DNA of 64,000 nt from Arthrobacter sp. U41 (GTDB taxonomy: Bacteria > Actinomycetota > Actinomycetes > Actinomycetales > Micrococcaceae), in contig NZ_CP015732.1 in NCBI RefSeq assembly GCF_001750145.1, positions 1,860,001 through 1,924,000 of the forward strand, in the 5' to 3' direction. This document shows, piece after piece, positions 18,729 to 27,252 of this stretch. Position numbers and translations under genes: made by a program. Position 1 is the stretch's first letter, and each line of letters starts with the position of its first letter. The notes beneath the pieces are model-generated. The model did no database searches. It was not told where the DNA came from and worked only from the letters and a program-made list of their open reading frames with translations.

Positions 18729-18945
18729 TTTTCCCCCGTTTTTGATTAGAGGCAGCTGCCCCGGATTGAAAGCCTAGGGTCGCCATGCCTGCTAGGGAAT
18801 GGCTGGCACCCGGTGATTCAAAAAAACTGCAGAACCCTCATGCGGTTGTGAAGATAGTTCCTGAGTTGAAGGAACCCAAATATTTCCGCAGGGAGGGCCC
18901 GAATTGGGCTGGCGTAGGGTGGAAGTTAGACGAAAGGAACACTTC

Positions 18946-19725
18946 ATGAAGAAAATCCTCATGGTACTGACCAGCGTTTCCGAGATCGGCGACACGGGAG
19001 AGAAGACCGGCTACAACGTGGCCGAGGCTGCACATCCCTGGAAGGTCTTCAAGGATTCCGGGCACTTCGTCGACTTCGCGTCCATCCAGGGCGGCCAGCC
19101 CCCGCGCGACGAGGTGGACTCAGAAGATCCCATCCAGGTCGCCTTCACGGAGGACGAGACCACGCGCGCCGGCCTCTACAACACTGCCCGCGTCGACGTC
19201 GTTGATCCCGACCAGTACGACGCCGTCTTCCTCGTGGGCGGCCACGGCACCATGTGGGACTTCCCGGACAGCGAAGGCTTGCAGAACCTCCTAGCCAGCG
19301 TCTACAACGCCGGCGGCGTTGTCGGCGCGGTCTGCCACGGGCCGGCCGGCCTGCTGAACGTCGAGTTGGCCAACGGCTTTCGCCTCGTCGAGGGCCGGAA
19401 GGTGGCCGCCTTCACCAACGACGAAGAGGTTGCCGCAGGGAAGGACAAGGTCATCCCGTTCTTTTTGGCAGACCGGCTTGAGGAACAGGGCGCCACCCAC
19501 GTCTCCGCTGATGTCTTTGAGGAGAAGGTCGTGGTCGACGAGCGGCTGGTGACCGGCCAGAACCCGGCCTCGGCCGCCGGCGTGGCCAAGGAGATGGAGA
19601 AACTCCTGGCAGAGGCCATCCACCACGAAAAAGCCGAGGAGCAGCACGAGGCGGAGGCGCTGCGCGCCGAGAAGGACGCCGAAAAGGACGCCAAGAAGAA
19701 GGCTGCCGCAGAGGCCGAGCACTAG
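18946..19725 (+). CDS. Type 1 glutamine amidotransferase-like protein (DJ-1/PfpI, Hsp31-like)
   Basis: Likely chaperone/deglycase or glyoxalase III-type protein. The nucleophile elbow is AVCHGPAG (Cys about residue 127), the acidic partner region VFLVGGHGTMWDF precedes it. ATG 18946 is chosen because GAAAGGA sits 8 bases upstream (18932-18938). The C-terminal about 35 residues are a charged Lys/Glu/Ala coiled-coil-like tail (EEQHEAEALRAEKDAEKDAK), unusual for the family. A GTTCCT/AGGAAC dyad lies upstream at 18857-18875. A hairpin follows the gene. Stress-related role is inferred from family only. Confidence 0.88.
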   Translation: MKKILMVLTSVSEIGDTGEKTGYNVAEAAHPWKVFKDSGHFVDFASIQGGQPPRDEVDSEDPIQVAFTEDETTRAGLYNTARVDVVDPDQYDAVFLVGGHGTMWDFPDSEGLQNLLASVYNAGGVVGAVCHGPAGLLNVELANGFRLVEGRKVAAFTNDEEVAAGKDKVIPFFLADRLEEQGATHVSADVFEEKVVVDERLVTGQNPASAAGVAKEMEKLLAEAIHHEKAEEQHEAEALRAEKDAEKDAKKKAAAEAEH

Positions 19726-19746
19726 CACCAATAACACGAACGAAAA

Positions 19747-19780
19747 CTGGCGGCCACCCCGACGACGGGGCGGCCGTCAG
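19747..19780 (+). terminator. Possible terminator after the DJ-1/PfpI gene
   Basis: 15-base arms (19747-19761 and 19766-19780) pair at 13 of 15 positions around a 4-nt loop. There is no T-run, so intrinsic termination is uncertain. Confidence 0.4.
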
Positions 19781-19929
19781 CTGTCGTACGTGCTCCGGCA
19801 ACCACACTGTGTGCCGGGCCGGACACCGTGAAAGGCCTTGAGTTCGGTTTCGATCTGCTAGGGAGAGGGACCGGACTATTGCCTGGGAGCGCCCGCGTTC
19901 GTGCCTGCAGCCTTCTGCAGCGCGGCGCC

Positions 19930-20220
19930 CTCCTCGCCGCCGGGACCGATCCTGAGGCCATGTACGAAGACAAGGCCTCGGGAAAGGACGACGACCGGCC
20001 ACCGCTGGTCTCCTGCCTCAAAGCCCTGCGCCACGGCGACACCCTGATCGTCTGGAAACTTGACCGGCTCGGCAGTGACCTCCGCCACCTGGTCAACATC
20101 GTCCACGACCTGACCGAACGCGGCATCGGCTTGAAAGTCCTCACCGGCCAGGGCGCGGCCATCGACGCCACCGCCGCATCCGGCAAGCTCGTCTTCGGAA
20201 TCTTCGCCGCCCTCAGATAG
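19930..20220 (+). pseudogene. Serine resolvase/invertase, 5' fragment
   Basis: Encodes the middle of a resolvase catalytic domain: EDKASGKDDDRPPL, LRHGDTLIVWKLDRLG, and GKLVFGIFAAL, the standard order for small serine recombinases. The catalytic Ser region (YARVS) is not recognisable, and the frame stops right after FAAL where the family continues with an E-F-E-R block, so the fragment is cut at both ends. The 3' junction runs directly into a thiC remnant on the other strand. A C-terminal resolvase fragment lies 3 kb further on (23228-23385). Confidence 0.8.
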
Positions 20221-20445
20221 ACCTTCCCGCCGGATTCGCGGAACTCGGTGGACTTGGCCTCCATTCCTGCGATGGCTTCCTGTTCGGACATGCCCCCGAA
20301 CTGGTCGCGGATGTCCTGGGAGAGCCGCTGGAGCAGAACTTCGGTCCGCACATCGAGCAGAAGTGCGCGGTCTTCGCCGGCTCGGCGCTTGGCCAATTCG
20401 GCCAGGGTGTCCAGTTCGGCAAACTGGGCGGCGTCGTTGGCGCCC
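20216..20445 (-). pseudogene. thiC remnant (phosphomethylpyrimidine synthase), rearranged
   Basis: Reading the minus strand gives ANDAAQFAELDTLAELAK, a middle segment of ThiC, joined directly to AEPAKTAHFCSMCGPKFCS, which is the C-terminal iron-sulfur motif CxxCxxxxC. About 150 residues between these blocks are missing. Just after the last Cys the frame shifts by the loss of one base, and the normal ThiC end (SQDIRDQFGGMSEQEA through ESGGKVYL) continues in another frame. The piece then stops at the junction with the resolvase fragment. It cannot encode active ThiC. Confidence 0.78.
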
Positions 20446-20572
20446 CTTGAGTCCGCCCATAAATAGGTCGAACGCTGCCAGGCAAGGAGGGCCGTCCTCG
20501 TCTGGGGGATCCCGCCGACCCTCAACTAGCGGCACCAGATAATTACGCAAAGTTTTTGTAGCTCAATTTTGC

Positions 20573-20591
20573 TTAGGTGATCCTAATCTAA
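20573..20591. promoter_or_regulatory. DtxR/IdeR-type iron box
   Basis: TTAGGTGATCCTAATCTAA matches the actinobacterial iron-box consensus TTAGGTTAGGCTAACCTAA at about 16 of 19 positions (counting the central C/G as equivalent) and keeps the half-sites TTAGGT and CTAA. It ends 13 bases before the GTG start of the fusion gene, where bound repressor would block transcription. Strongly suggests iron-dependent repression by a DtxR/IdeR protein. Confidence 0.72.
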
Positions 20592-20604
20592 TACCATCGT
20601 CCGG

Positions 20605-23175
20605 GTGACCACGCAGCTTGATTTCTTGCGGGTGCCCTTTGCCGCGGATCTTGCGAGCCACGGGGACAGTCCCGCCATTCTCACCGACAACGTCGCAGTG
20701 ACCTACCGGGAGCTGGCGGAGCGCGTCGACGATCTTGCCGTCCGGCTCGGCACCGAACGGCGCCTCGTCGCGCTGACGGCAGCCAACAACCTCGAGTCGC
20801 TCGTGGCCTATCTGGCGGCACTGGCAGGCGGGCACCCCCTTATCCTCCTGCCCGAGGACAAACCTGCAGCCCTGGAATCCCTTGTTGCTGCCTATGACCC
20901 CGATGTGATTGTGCGGTCAGGGAACGGGCGCACTGTCCTCGAGGAACGCCGGCCGGGCACCCGCCACGAGCTGCACCCGGATCTTGCCCTTTTGCTTAGC
21001 ACGTCCGGGTCCACGGGCTCGCCGAAGCTTGTTCGTCTCTCGCATGCGAACCTGCAATCCAACGCCGAGTCTATTTCCGAGTACCTGAACATCGGCCCGG
21101 ACGACCGTGCTGCGACGACCCTGCCGATGTCCTATTGTTACGGGCTGTCGGTAATCAACAGCCACCTGCTCCGAGGTGCGGGACTGGTCCTCACCGACCT
21201 TTCCGTCGTCGATCCGTGCTTCTGGGAGCTTTTCCGGAACCGCGGTGCGACAGCATTCGCCGCCGTTCCCTACACCTTTGAACTCCTGGAACGGGTGGGG
21301 TTCGCGGGTATGGAGTTGCCCAGCCTGCGCTACGTCACCCAGGCCGGAGGCCGGCTCGCACCGGAGATGGTGCGACAGTACGCCGGGCTCGGGCGCCGGC
21401 AGGGCTGGGATCTTTTCGTGATGTACGGCCAGACGGAGGCCACGGCCCGGATGGCTTATCTGCCTCCTGAACTCGCGGCCACAGTTCCCGGGGCCATTGG
21501 CATCCCCGTCCCCGGAGGCTCACTGCGCATCGACCCTGTTCCCGGCCTGGAGCATGGTGAGCTTGTGTTCACGGGCCCAAACGTCATGCTCGGCTATGCC
21601 GAGACGGCCGAGGACCTCGGAAAGGGCCGGAGCATCGATGAGCTCCGCACCGGCGATCTGGCCCGGCAGCACCCCACAGGAGTCTACGAAGTGGTCGGGC
21701 GCCGCAGCAGGTTCGTCAAAATCGTCGGCCTGCGCGTTGACCTCGGGCAGGTGGAGCGGATCCTGGCCGACCTCGGCGTGCAGGCAGCCAGCGCCGGGAC
21801 CGACGACGGCCTCGTCGTCGCGGTCGAGGGCGACCACGACACTCGGCTGCTGGGCAAGGTTCTGTCCCAGGGATTGGGTCTGCCCCGTGCCGCTCTGCAG
21901 GTTCACGCCGTCGAACATCTGCCGCGTCTGGCCACGGGTAAACTGGACTATCAGGCTGTCCTGGCGCTGTCCCGGCCCGAACCCGTGCACGCGCCTGCGG
22001 ACGGGGCCGCCGCCGGCCCCGGCAGCGTCCGAAGGATTTTTGAGGACGCTCTGGAGGTCGCCGACATTGCCGACGGGGACACTTTTGTCTCGCTGGGCGG
22101 GGACTCGCTGTCCTACGTGGCAGCATCGGTCAGATTGGAACAAGCCTTAGGCCATCTCCCGCCGGGTTGGCACGTGACGCCTGTCCGGGACCTGGAACCG
22201 CGGCCCCGCACTGCTCCGGCCCGGAAGCGGCGGCGGTTCTTTGCGCCGCTCGAAACGAGCATCGTGCTGCGGGCCGTGGGGATCGTCCTGATCGTCAGTA
22301 CACACGTCGGTTTATTCAGTTGGCAGGGCGCGGCGCACGTGCTCATGGCCGTGGCCGGGTACAACTTCGCCCGCTTCCAGCTCTCGGGGGAGCGTTTCCA
22401 GCGCCTGCGGCGGCAGCTGAACAGCCTAGCCAGAATCGTCGTCCCCAGCATGGCGTTTATCGTTGTCGCTTATCTGATCACCGACAACTACACGCCTGCC
22501 AATATCCTGCTCCTAAACGCCATAGTTGGGCCGGAGACAGTGACCACACAGTGGCACTTCTGGTTCATCGAAATACTTGTCTACCTGCTCCTGGGAATGA
22601 CAGCCCTGCTGGCCGTTCCGTGGGCGGACCGCGCCGAGCGGCGTTTCCCCCTGCTCCTTCCACTGGCCCTGACCGGAGCCGGACTGCTCACCCGCTACGA
22701 ACTGGTGAACCCGGGAGTGCCGCACACGGCGCCGGCCCTCTGGCTCTTCGCGCTGGGCTGGGCCATTGCACGGTCCCGGACGGTAGCCCAACGATGTGTA
22801 GTCTCAGCCATTGCGGTACTCACCGTACCCGGGTTCTTCGAAAACGTGACCAGGGAATGCACGCTCCTAGCCGGGATCCTGGTGCTCATCTGGCTGCCCA
22901 GCATCCCGGTGCCGAAGGGCCTCCGCCGACTCACCGTGGTGTTAGCCAGTGCCTCCCTCTACGCGTACTTGGTCCACTGGCTGGTCTACCCGCCCCTGGC
23001 CGGGATAAGCCCGGCACTGGCCGTTGGGGCCTCGCTCGCTGCAGGGGCAGCGTACTGGGCGCTGTGCATGTGCGTGGTGAACGCAGCCACCCGCCGACTG
23101 ACCCCGTCTAAGAAATCCCACAAACGAGTTCCCCCCAGCCTTCTCCCGAACCGCTTGACCGGTTCACAGGGCTAG
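20605..23175 (+). CDS. NRPS-like fusion: adenylation domain, carrier domain, membrane acyltransferase domain
   Basis: 856 aa. Residues 1-470: AMP-forming adenylation domain with A3 motif LLLSTSGSTGSPK (129-141), YGQTE, the TGDL motif, and the A10 Lys in TGKLDY (Lys446). Residues about 475-535: peptidyl-carrier domain with phosphopantetheine Ser501 in GGDSLS. Residues about 545-840: roughly ten hydrophobic segments resembling acyltransferase family 3, including LRAVGIVLIVSTHVG and WHFWFIEILVYLL. It would activate an acid, load it on its carrier and pass it to an acceptor at the membrane. GTG start with no ribosome site, so possibly leaderless. An iron box sits just upstream. Stand-alone gene; substrate unknown. 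Confidence 0.85.
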   Translation: MTTQLDFLRVPFAADLASHGDSPAILTDNVAVTYRELAERVDDLAVRLGTERRLVALTAANNLESLVAYLAALAGGHPLILLPEDKPAALESLVAAYDPDVIVRSGNGRTVLEERRPGTRHELHPDLALLLSTSGSTGSPKLVRLSHANLQSNAESISEYLNIGPDDRAATTLPMSYCYGLSVINSHLLRGAGLVLTDLSVVDPCFWELFRNRGATAFAAVPYTFELLERVGFAGMELPSLRYVTQAGGRLAPEMVRQYAGLGRRQGWDLFVMYGQTEATARMAYLPPELAATVPGAIGIPVPGGSLRIDPVPGLEHGELVFTGPNVMLGYAETAEDLGKGRSIDELRTGDLARQHPTGVYEVVGRRSRFVKIVGLRVDLGQVERILADLGVQAASAGTDDGLVVAVEGDHDTRLLGKVLSQGLGLPRAALQVHAVEHLPRLATGKLDYQAVLALSRPEPVHAPADGAAAGPGSVRRIFEDALEVADIADGDTFVSLGGDSLSYVAASVRLEQALGHLPPGWHVTPVRDLEPRPRTAPARKRRRFFAPLETSIVLRAVGIVLIVSTHVGLFSWQGAAHVLMAVAGYNFARFQLSGERFQRLRRQLNSLARIVVPSMAFIVVAYLITDNYTPANILLLNAIVGPETVTTQWHFWFIEILVYLLLGMTALLAVPWADRAERRFPLLLPLALTGAGLLTRYELVNPGVPHTAPALWLFALGWAIARSRTVAQRCVVSAIAVLTVPGFFENVTRECTLLAGILVLIWLPSIPVPKGLRRLTVVLASASLYAYLVHWLVYPPLAGISPALAVGASLAAGAAYWALCMCVVNAATRRLTPSKKSHKRVPPSLLPNRLTGSQG

Positions 23176-23227
23176 TGCTCAAAGTCATCGTCCCGGAGTG
23201 CAAGGAAGCTAATATCTCTCTGTATAC

Positions 23228-23385
23228 AGCACCCTGAAGCGGACGGCACAGACAGTCGTCGATCCGACGAAACTTTCCTACGCCGCGCACCTGCGTGACC
23301 AGGGGCTCTCCATCTCGCAGATCGGTAGGCAACCGGCATCACCCGCTCCAGTCTCTACCGTCATCTGCCGCTCCGGCCACCAGCG
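23228..23385 (+). pseudogene. Serine resolvase, C-terminal helix-turn-helix fragment
   Basis: Reads VVDPTKLSYAAHLRDQGLSISQIGR, the usual DNA-binding tail of a small serine recombinase, then shifts frame and continues TGITRSSLYRHLPLRPPAT. Same strand as the catalytic fragment at 19930-20220, and the two together cover most of one resolvase except its ends and the E-helix, so they may be the two ends of one broken gene. Confidence 0.68.
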
Positions 23386-23815
23386 ACGTTGTCGCCGAGA
23401 ACCGGCAGAACGCCTGAGGGAACGGCCTCGGCGTGGCCTCCGTTTGCCCAGAAGCCGAGCGAGAGATCCAGCAGGATGAAGTTTCCGTCGTCAAGGCCGT
23501 TCCTGGCCACCCGGCGCAGAAAGTTGACGTCCATCAATTTCCTCCCGTACCGGGTGTCCTTCCCGGTACCGCGAGCACAGACGATGGCGCAAGCCGGTTC
23601 AGCCAACCGGCTTGCCCTGGCTTCGCGCTAATGGTGTTCGTGCTTTCCCTCTGAATCCCGGCGGCGCTGGCCCACCGTGCGTATCTTCTGCCAGGAAGGT
23701 GCTGCTTGGGGGGCCAAGATCACGCGCAGCTGTAAGGTCTTCCCTGGAAAAACCGTCCGGGAACGGGGGCTTCCGGCCCATGACAAGTCAACCGCGGGTT
23801 GGGAGACTCGGCTAA
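23386..23815. other. Gene-free stretch between resolvase remnant and SRPBCC gene
   Basis: Open frames exist on both strands at 23361-23631 (about 80 codons each) but none has a ribosome site or recognisable family. The minus-strand frame (containing GLDDGNFILLDLSLGFW) looks the more protein-like and may be a remnant. No RNA gene seen. Confidence 0.4.
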
Positions 23816-24520
23816 ATGATGCCAGCACGAAACCTGGGCCGACTCTCTGCCCCCGCAGCGCTCACTTGCGTTGTGGGCTGCGGATTCGCATTCCGGCACC
23901 TCCAGCTCCGCTGGGGTTCCACCCCTGAGGAGCTGGGCGGCCGGCATCCGGGTGACGACTTCATCACTCATGCGGGCCTGCAGGCAACACGGTCCATCAC
24001 CATTCATGCTCCGGCTGAAAAGGTGTGGCCCTGGCTGGCGCAGATGGGCCAGCGCCGGGGCGGGCTCTACAGCTACGACTTCCTGGAGAACCTCGCCGGT
24101 CTGGACATCCATAGCGCGGACCGGATACACCCTGAGTGGCAGGACATCAAAGTGGGGGACCCGGTTCATCTGGCACCCACGGACTCCTCGAACCTCGAGG
24201 TGGGGCTCCTTGAACCGGGAAGGACGCTTGTCCTGCGCATTCCCCCGAGTCCAGCACCCGGCCCCTTCGACTTCACCTGGGCCTTCGTCCTCCAGCCAAA
24301 GCCAGACGGAACCACCCGCCTCGTTGTCCGTGAGCGGTACGCCTATCGGCGGTGGTGGGCCCCGTTCCTGGTCGAAACCGTGGAAGTTGCCAGTTTCGTC
24401 ATGTCCCTGCGGATGCTCCACGGGATCAGGAGCCGGGCCGAGGCAAACATTGAAGGGAACAAGCGCGCCGCCCAAGATGAAGCGGCGGAAGACGAACCCG
24501 TGCGCGCGGTAAAGCCCTAG
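23816..24520 (+). CDS. SRPBCC-family protein with N-terminal hydrophobic segment (paralogue A)
   Basis: 234 aa. A weak N-terminal hydrophobic stretch is followed by RWGSTPEELGGRHPGDD and the lipid/ligand-binding-like fold: ITIHAPAEKVWPWLAQMGQRRGGLYSYDFLENLAG is very close to the corresponding part of the protein at 30313-30972. The C-terminal region around SLRMLHGIRSRAE forms the last helix. Start ATG 23816 (second ATG at 23819) has GGGAG about 12 bases upstream. Function unknown; related proteins are common and often multicopy in actinobacteria. A 3' remnant of a third copy lies convergent and abuts its stop. Confidence 0.8.
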   Translation: MMPARNLGRLSAPAALTCVVGCGFAFRHLQLRWGSTPEELGGRHPGDDFITHAGLQATRSITIHAPAEKVWPWLAQMGQRRGGLYSYDFLENLAGLDIHSADRIHPEWQDIKVGDPVHLAPTDSSNLEVGLLEPGRTLVLRIPPSPAPGPFDFTWAFVLQPKPDGTTRLVVRERYAYRRWWAPFLVETVEVASFVMSLRMLHGIRSRAEANIEGNKRAAQDEAAEDEPVRAVKP

Positions 24521-24601
24521 GCAGATCCCTTCTCATCACGTTCCTTCACCCCGAGCAACATCCGGCGCTCCATCAGACTGCTCAGGAACCAGAAGCCCGC
24601 T
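24517..24601 (-). pseudogene. 3' remnant of a third SRPBCC paralogue
   Basis: The minus strand reads GFWFLSSLMERRMLLGVKER and ends in a TAG that overlaps the stop of the plus-strand paralogue. It matches the C-terminus of the protein at 30313-30972 (CWFIMERRMLKGIRQR). Everything upstream of this last helix is missing. Too short for an annotated gene, but the match is specific. Confidence 0.68.
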
Positions 24602-25374
24602 AGCGCTGACCCGACTGGCCGCTGGGGACAACGGTGCAGTGGCGTCCTATCAGCCGGGGTCGGCCGCCTGCCCCGGTTCAAGAACGAGGGACCAGCACCG
24701 ATGGGTTCCGGGTCCCGGAACGAGGCGTCCTGTCACCGCTTGAGTTGGCTGTCGTCGCCAAACTGATGCACGGGTTTGTTCAACGGCAGGATTCCCGAGG
24801 ACAAGGGATAAGGGCCGGTGCCAGGCAAATGCCGCTGGGCGCACCGCGGGGTCAATTTCTTCTCCGGTGCGCATCAGGGGTATCCCACAGCCCGGACAAC
24901 CACCCCCACGGCCGGCCCGACTGCCGAAGCAGGACCGGAACCGCGACCCCGCTGGACGAACCACAAACTCCCCAGCAGCCCGCCGAATTCGTTGCCCTGC
25001 CCGGGGCCGCCGGCGAACTGCCCAGCCGCTACCGCGAACCATATTCCGTCTTCGCAGACTGACCCACCCCTTAGCCCAGGGCTCGCACCCATAAGGGCGT
25101 CCGCTGGCGCGTTGATTTCAACCGTTTCTACAATGCTGGTGATAGATTCCCGGTTCTGGTGGCTAACTTTCCCCGATGCTCTGGTTCCTTGCCGCCGGCA
25201 CGGCCCTATCCATAAACCCCCGCAACAGACGGGCCTAATGGCTCTGGCCCTTCCTCGGGTGAGGGGCCAAGCTAAACCTCAGGCGGCCTCCCTACGTGTC
25301 AGGCTGGAACGGTGCCACTGGGTCATAGCAAGTCCGCTTAATCGCGTGGGGCGAGAACCAGGAATCCAGTAATC
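24602..25374. other. Unassigned stretch before the IS3-family element
   Basis: About 770 bp without a supported gene. Three forward frames are open in parts of 24634-25372, none with a good start site or a recognisable domain, and the Pro/Arg-rich translations look like GC-rich chance frames. Sequence near 25345 (GGGGCGAGAACCAGGAA) resembles bases flanking the second orfA copy at 34.2 kb and may mark the left end of the IS element. Confidence 0.4.
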
Positions 25375-25416
25375 ATGTCCAGTCCAGTTTTGAGTGCCGT
25401 AGGCCAAGATGGTCCT

Positions 25417-25809
25417 ATGAACAGTCCCGGACCGCGTTCCGGTGGACCGACCCCTCGACGGTCGTTCACCCCAGTGCAGAAGCTTGAATATTTGGCCTCG
25501 TACGAGGCGGCGTGCCAAGGCAACGAAGGCGGCGCGTTCCTGCGCCGCGAAGGCCTGTATTCATCCCAGATGACTGAATGGCGCCGGCTCCGTGACGCTG
25601 GCGTTTTGGCGGGCAAGAAGCCCGGGGAAACAATCGGGAAACTGTCGGCGGACCAGGCTGAGATCGCGCGGTTGCGCCGCCAGCTGGGGGTGAGTGAGAG
25701 CCGGTTGAAACGATCCGAGGCAGCCCTGGGAATCATGGAGAAACTCTCGGCGTTCTTAGAGAACGCCATTCAGGAATCACCGGACGAGCCGAAGTCCAAG
25801 AAGAACTGA
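25417..25809 (+). CDS. IS3-family transposase OrfA
   Basis: 130 aa from ATG 25417 (an upstream in-frame ATG at 25375 is possible). RRSFTPVQKLEYLASYEAA is the HTH_Tnp_1-type DNA-binding start, followed by LRREGLYSSQMTEWRRLRDAG and a leucine-zipper-like stretch IARLRRQLGVSESRLKRSE. The stop TGA overlaps the ATG of orfB (TGATG), the usual IS3 layout in which a frameshift or reinitiation joins A and B. The gene itself appears intact. Confidence 0.85.
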   Translation: MNSPGPRSGGPTPRRSFTPVQKLEYLASYEAACQGNEGGAFLRREGLYSSQMTEWRRLRDAGVLAGKKPGETIGKLSADQAEIARLRRQLGVSESRLKRSEAALGIMEKLSAFLENAIQESPDEPKSKKN

Positions 25810-26176
25810 TGGCCGCCTACCACGGCCTGCGCCAACAACAGGTCCCCACCCGGCGGGCGGCCTCCCTGACCGGCGTCTCACGCACCACGGTTTACCGCAA
25901 GATCTCACCGCCCCGGGAGGCGGCGGCGGTGACGCCACCGAACAAGCTCAGCCCTGCCGAGCGGGCTGCGGTGTTGGCGGTGTTGAACGCCCCCGAGTTC
26001 GTGGACCTGGCCCCGATGCAGGTCTATGCGAAGCTCCTGGATGCGGGCGTCTATCTGGGCTCATTGTCAACGTTCTACCGGGTGTTGGAGGAGAACAAAC
26101 AGGTCAAGGAACGCCGCCGCCTGGCCAAGCACCCTCCCCGAACTCGTGGCCACCGCCCCGGGCCAGGTGCTGACGT
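25809..26176 (+). pseudogene. IS3-family transposase OrfB, 5' part
   Basis: Begins MAAYHGLRQQQVPTRRAASL, with the HTH_21-type region APMQVYAKLLDAGVYLGSLSTFYR. Near 26143-26149 an extra base in a C-run shifts the frame: the expected HPPELVATAPGQVLT is found one frame over. At 26176 the gene is cut by the RIT element. Removing 26177-29570 joins it exactly to the downstream part (VLT-WDITKL). Two independent lesions make the transposase inactive. Confidence 0.85.
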
Positions 26177-26263
26177 GTTATGCCGACGTTGTGATTATGC
26201 CGATGTTGGTCTGCGATCCCAGGTTCCAGGCGGTGGACGGGGTGAAAAGGTCGGCATAATCAC
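26177..26263. repeat. Left terminal inverted repeat of the RIT element (87 bp)
   Basis: Identical over 87 bp to the reverse complement of 29454-29540. It begins GTTATGCCGACG and contains an internal pair, GTGATTATGCCGA near its start and TCGGCATAATCAC at its inner end, which look like recombinase core sites. The last codons of the third recombinase gene overlap its inner edge. Confidence 0.92.
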
Positions 26264-27252
26264 AGCATCGCGAGGAAGGCCAGGACGGTGTCGGGGGGCT
26301 GGTAGCGCACCGTAGCCGCGATGCCGGGTGGGGTGACTTTCGCGATCGCTTCCTCCTTCACGGTCATGTCGGCGTGGAGGTAGATGTTTGTCGTGAAGAT
26401 CTGTTCGTGGCCGAGCCAGAGAGCGATGACGGTGGTATCGACGCCGGCGTGCAGCAGCCGCATCGCGGCGGTGTGGCGCAGCGTATGCATGGTCACGTGT
26501 TTTCCGACCAGCGAGGGGCAGGACGTTGCAGCCGTGGTGATGGTGTGGTGGATGCGGTGCTCGATCGCGTCACGGCTGAGACGTCGGCCAGTGCTGGTGG
26601 TGAACAGCGCGGCATCGGCGGGGCCACTGTGTTCGACGATCCATTCATTCATGACGGTGACGGTGGCTGGCAGCAGCGGTGTGCGGCGTTCTTTGCGGCC
26701 CTTGCCGAGGCAGTGGACGTGCGCGCCGACACCGGTGTGGACGTCTGCGATGGTGAGCCCGATGATCTCGCTGATGCGCAGTCCGGTCTGGATCGCCAGG
26801 GTGAACATTGCATGGTCGCGGCGGCCGGTGCGGGTGTCTTGGTCGCAGGCGCGCAGCAGTGCATCGGCTTCGCTGGGGTCAAGCCAGGTGACGATGTTGC
26901 GGTGCATTCTCGCGGTCGGGATCGCCAGGACGCGTTGGATCACTTCGGCATGCTCGTGGTGGCGCAATGCGGCGTAACCGAACAAGGAGTGAATCGCGGC
27001 TAGGCGGGCGTTGCGGGTGCGGAGGCTGTTGCCCCGAACTTCCTCCAGATAGTGGAGGAACCCGGTGATGGTGTCGGCATCAAGATCGCTGATTTCCACC
27101 AGTGAGGGCGTCTTGTCTTTCAGATCGCAGACGTAGCCGAGAAGCAACGTGAACGTATCGCGGTAGGCCGCGATTGTGTTGCCGCTGGCCTGGCGCTGGG
27201 TGACCAGCCGGTCGGTGAAGAACGCTTGCAGCAGCGGGGCGAGACTGCTCAT
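26260..27252 (-). CDS. RIT element tyrosine recombinase, third gene
   Basis: 330 aa integrase-type protein. N-terminal SAM-like core-binding domain to about residue 110; catalytic domain with Arg I in TGLRISEIIGL, Lys in GKGRKERR, the H-x-x-R box HTLRHTAAMRLL, and the final LGHEQIFTTNIYLH with the Tyr nucleophile. The start overlaps the end of the second gene by 4 bases (ATGA). The position as third gene and the size fit RitC of RIT elements. Confidence 0.88.
   Translation of the reverse strand: MSSLAPLLQAFFTDRLVTQRQASGNTIAAYRDTFTLLLGYVCDLKDKTPSLVEISDLDADTITGFLHYLEEVRGNSLRTRNARLAAIHSLFGYAALRHHEHAEVIQRVLAIPTARMHRNIVTWLDPSEADALLRACDQDTRTGRRDHAMFTLAIQTGLRISEIIGLTIADVHTGVGAHVHCLGKGRKERRTPLLPATVTVMNEWIVEHSGPADAALFTTSTGRRLSRDAIEHRIHHTITTAATSCPSLVGKHVTMHTLRHTAAMRLLHAGVDTTVIALWLGHEQIFTTNIYLHADMTVKEEAIAKVTPPGIAATVRYQPPDTVLAFLAML

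Noticed and set aside
24634..25062. 142-codon plus-strand frame before the IS3-family element
   Set aside because: No ribosome site, other frames equally open, Pro/Arg-rich translation; treated as unassigned stretch.
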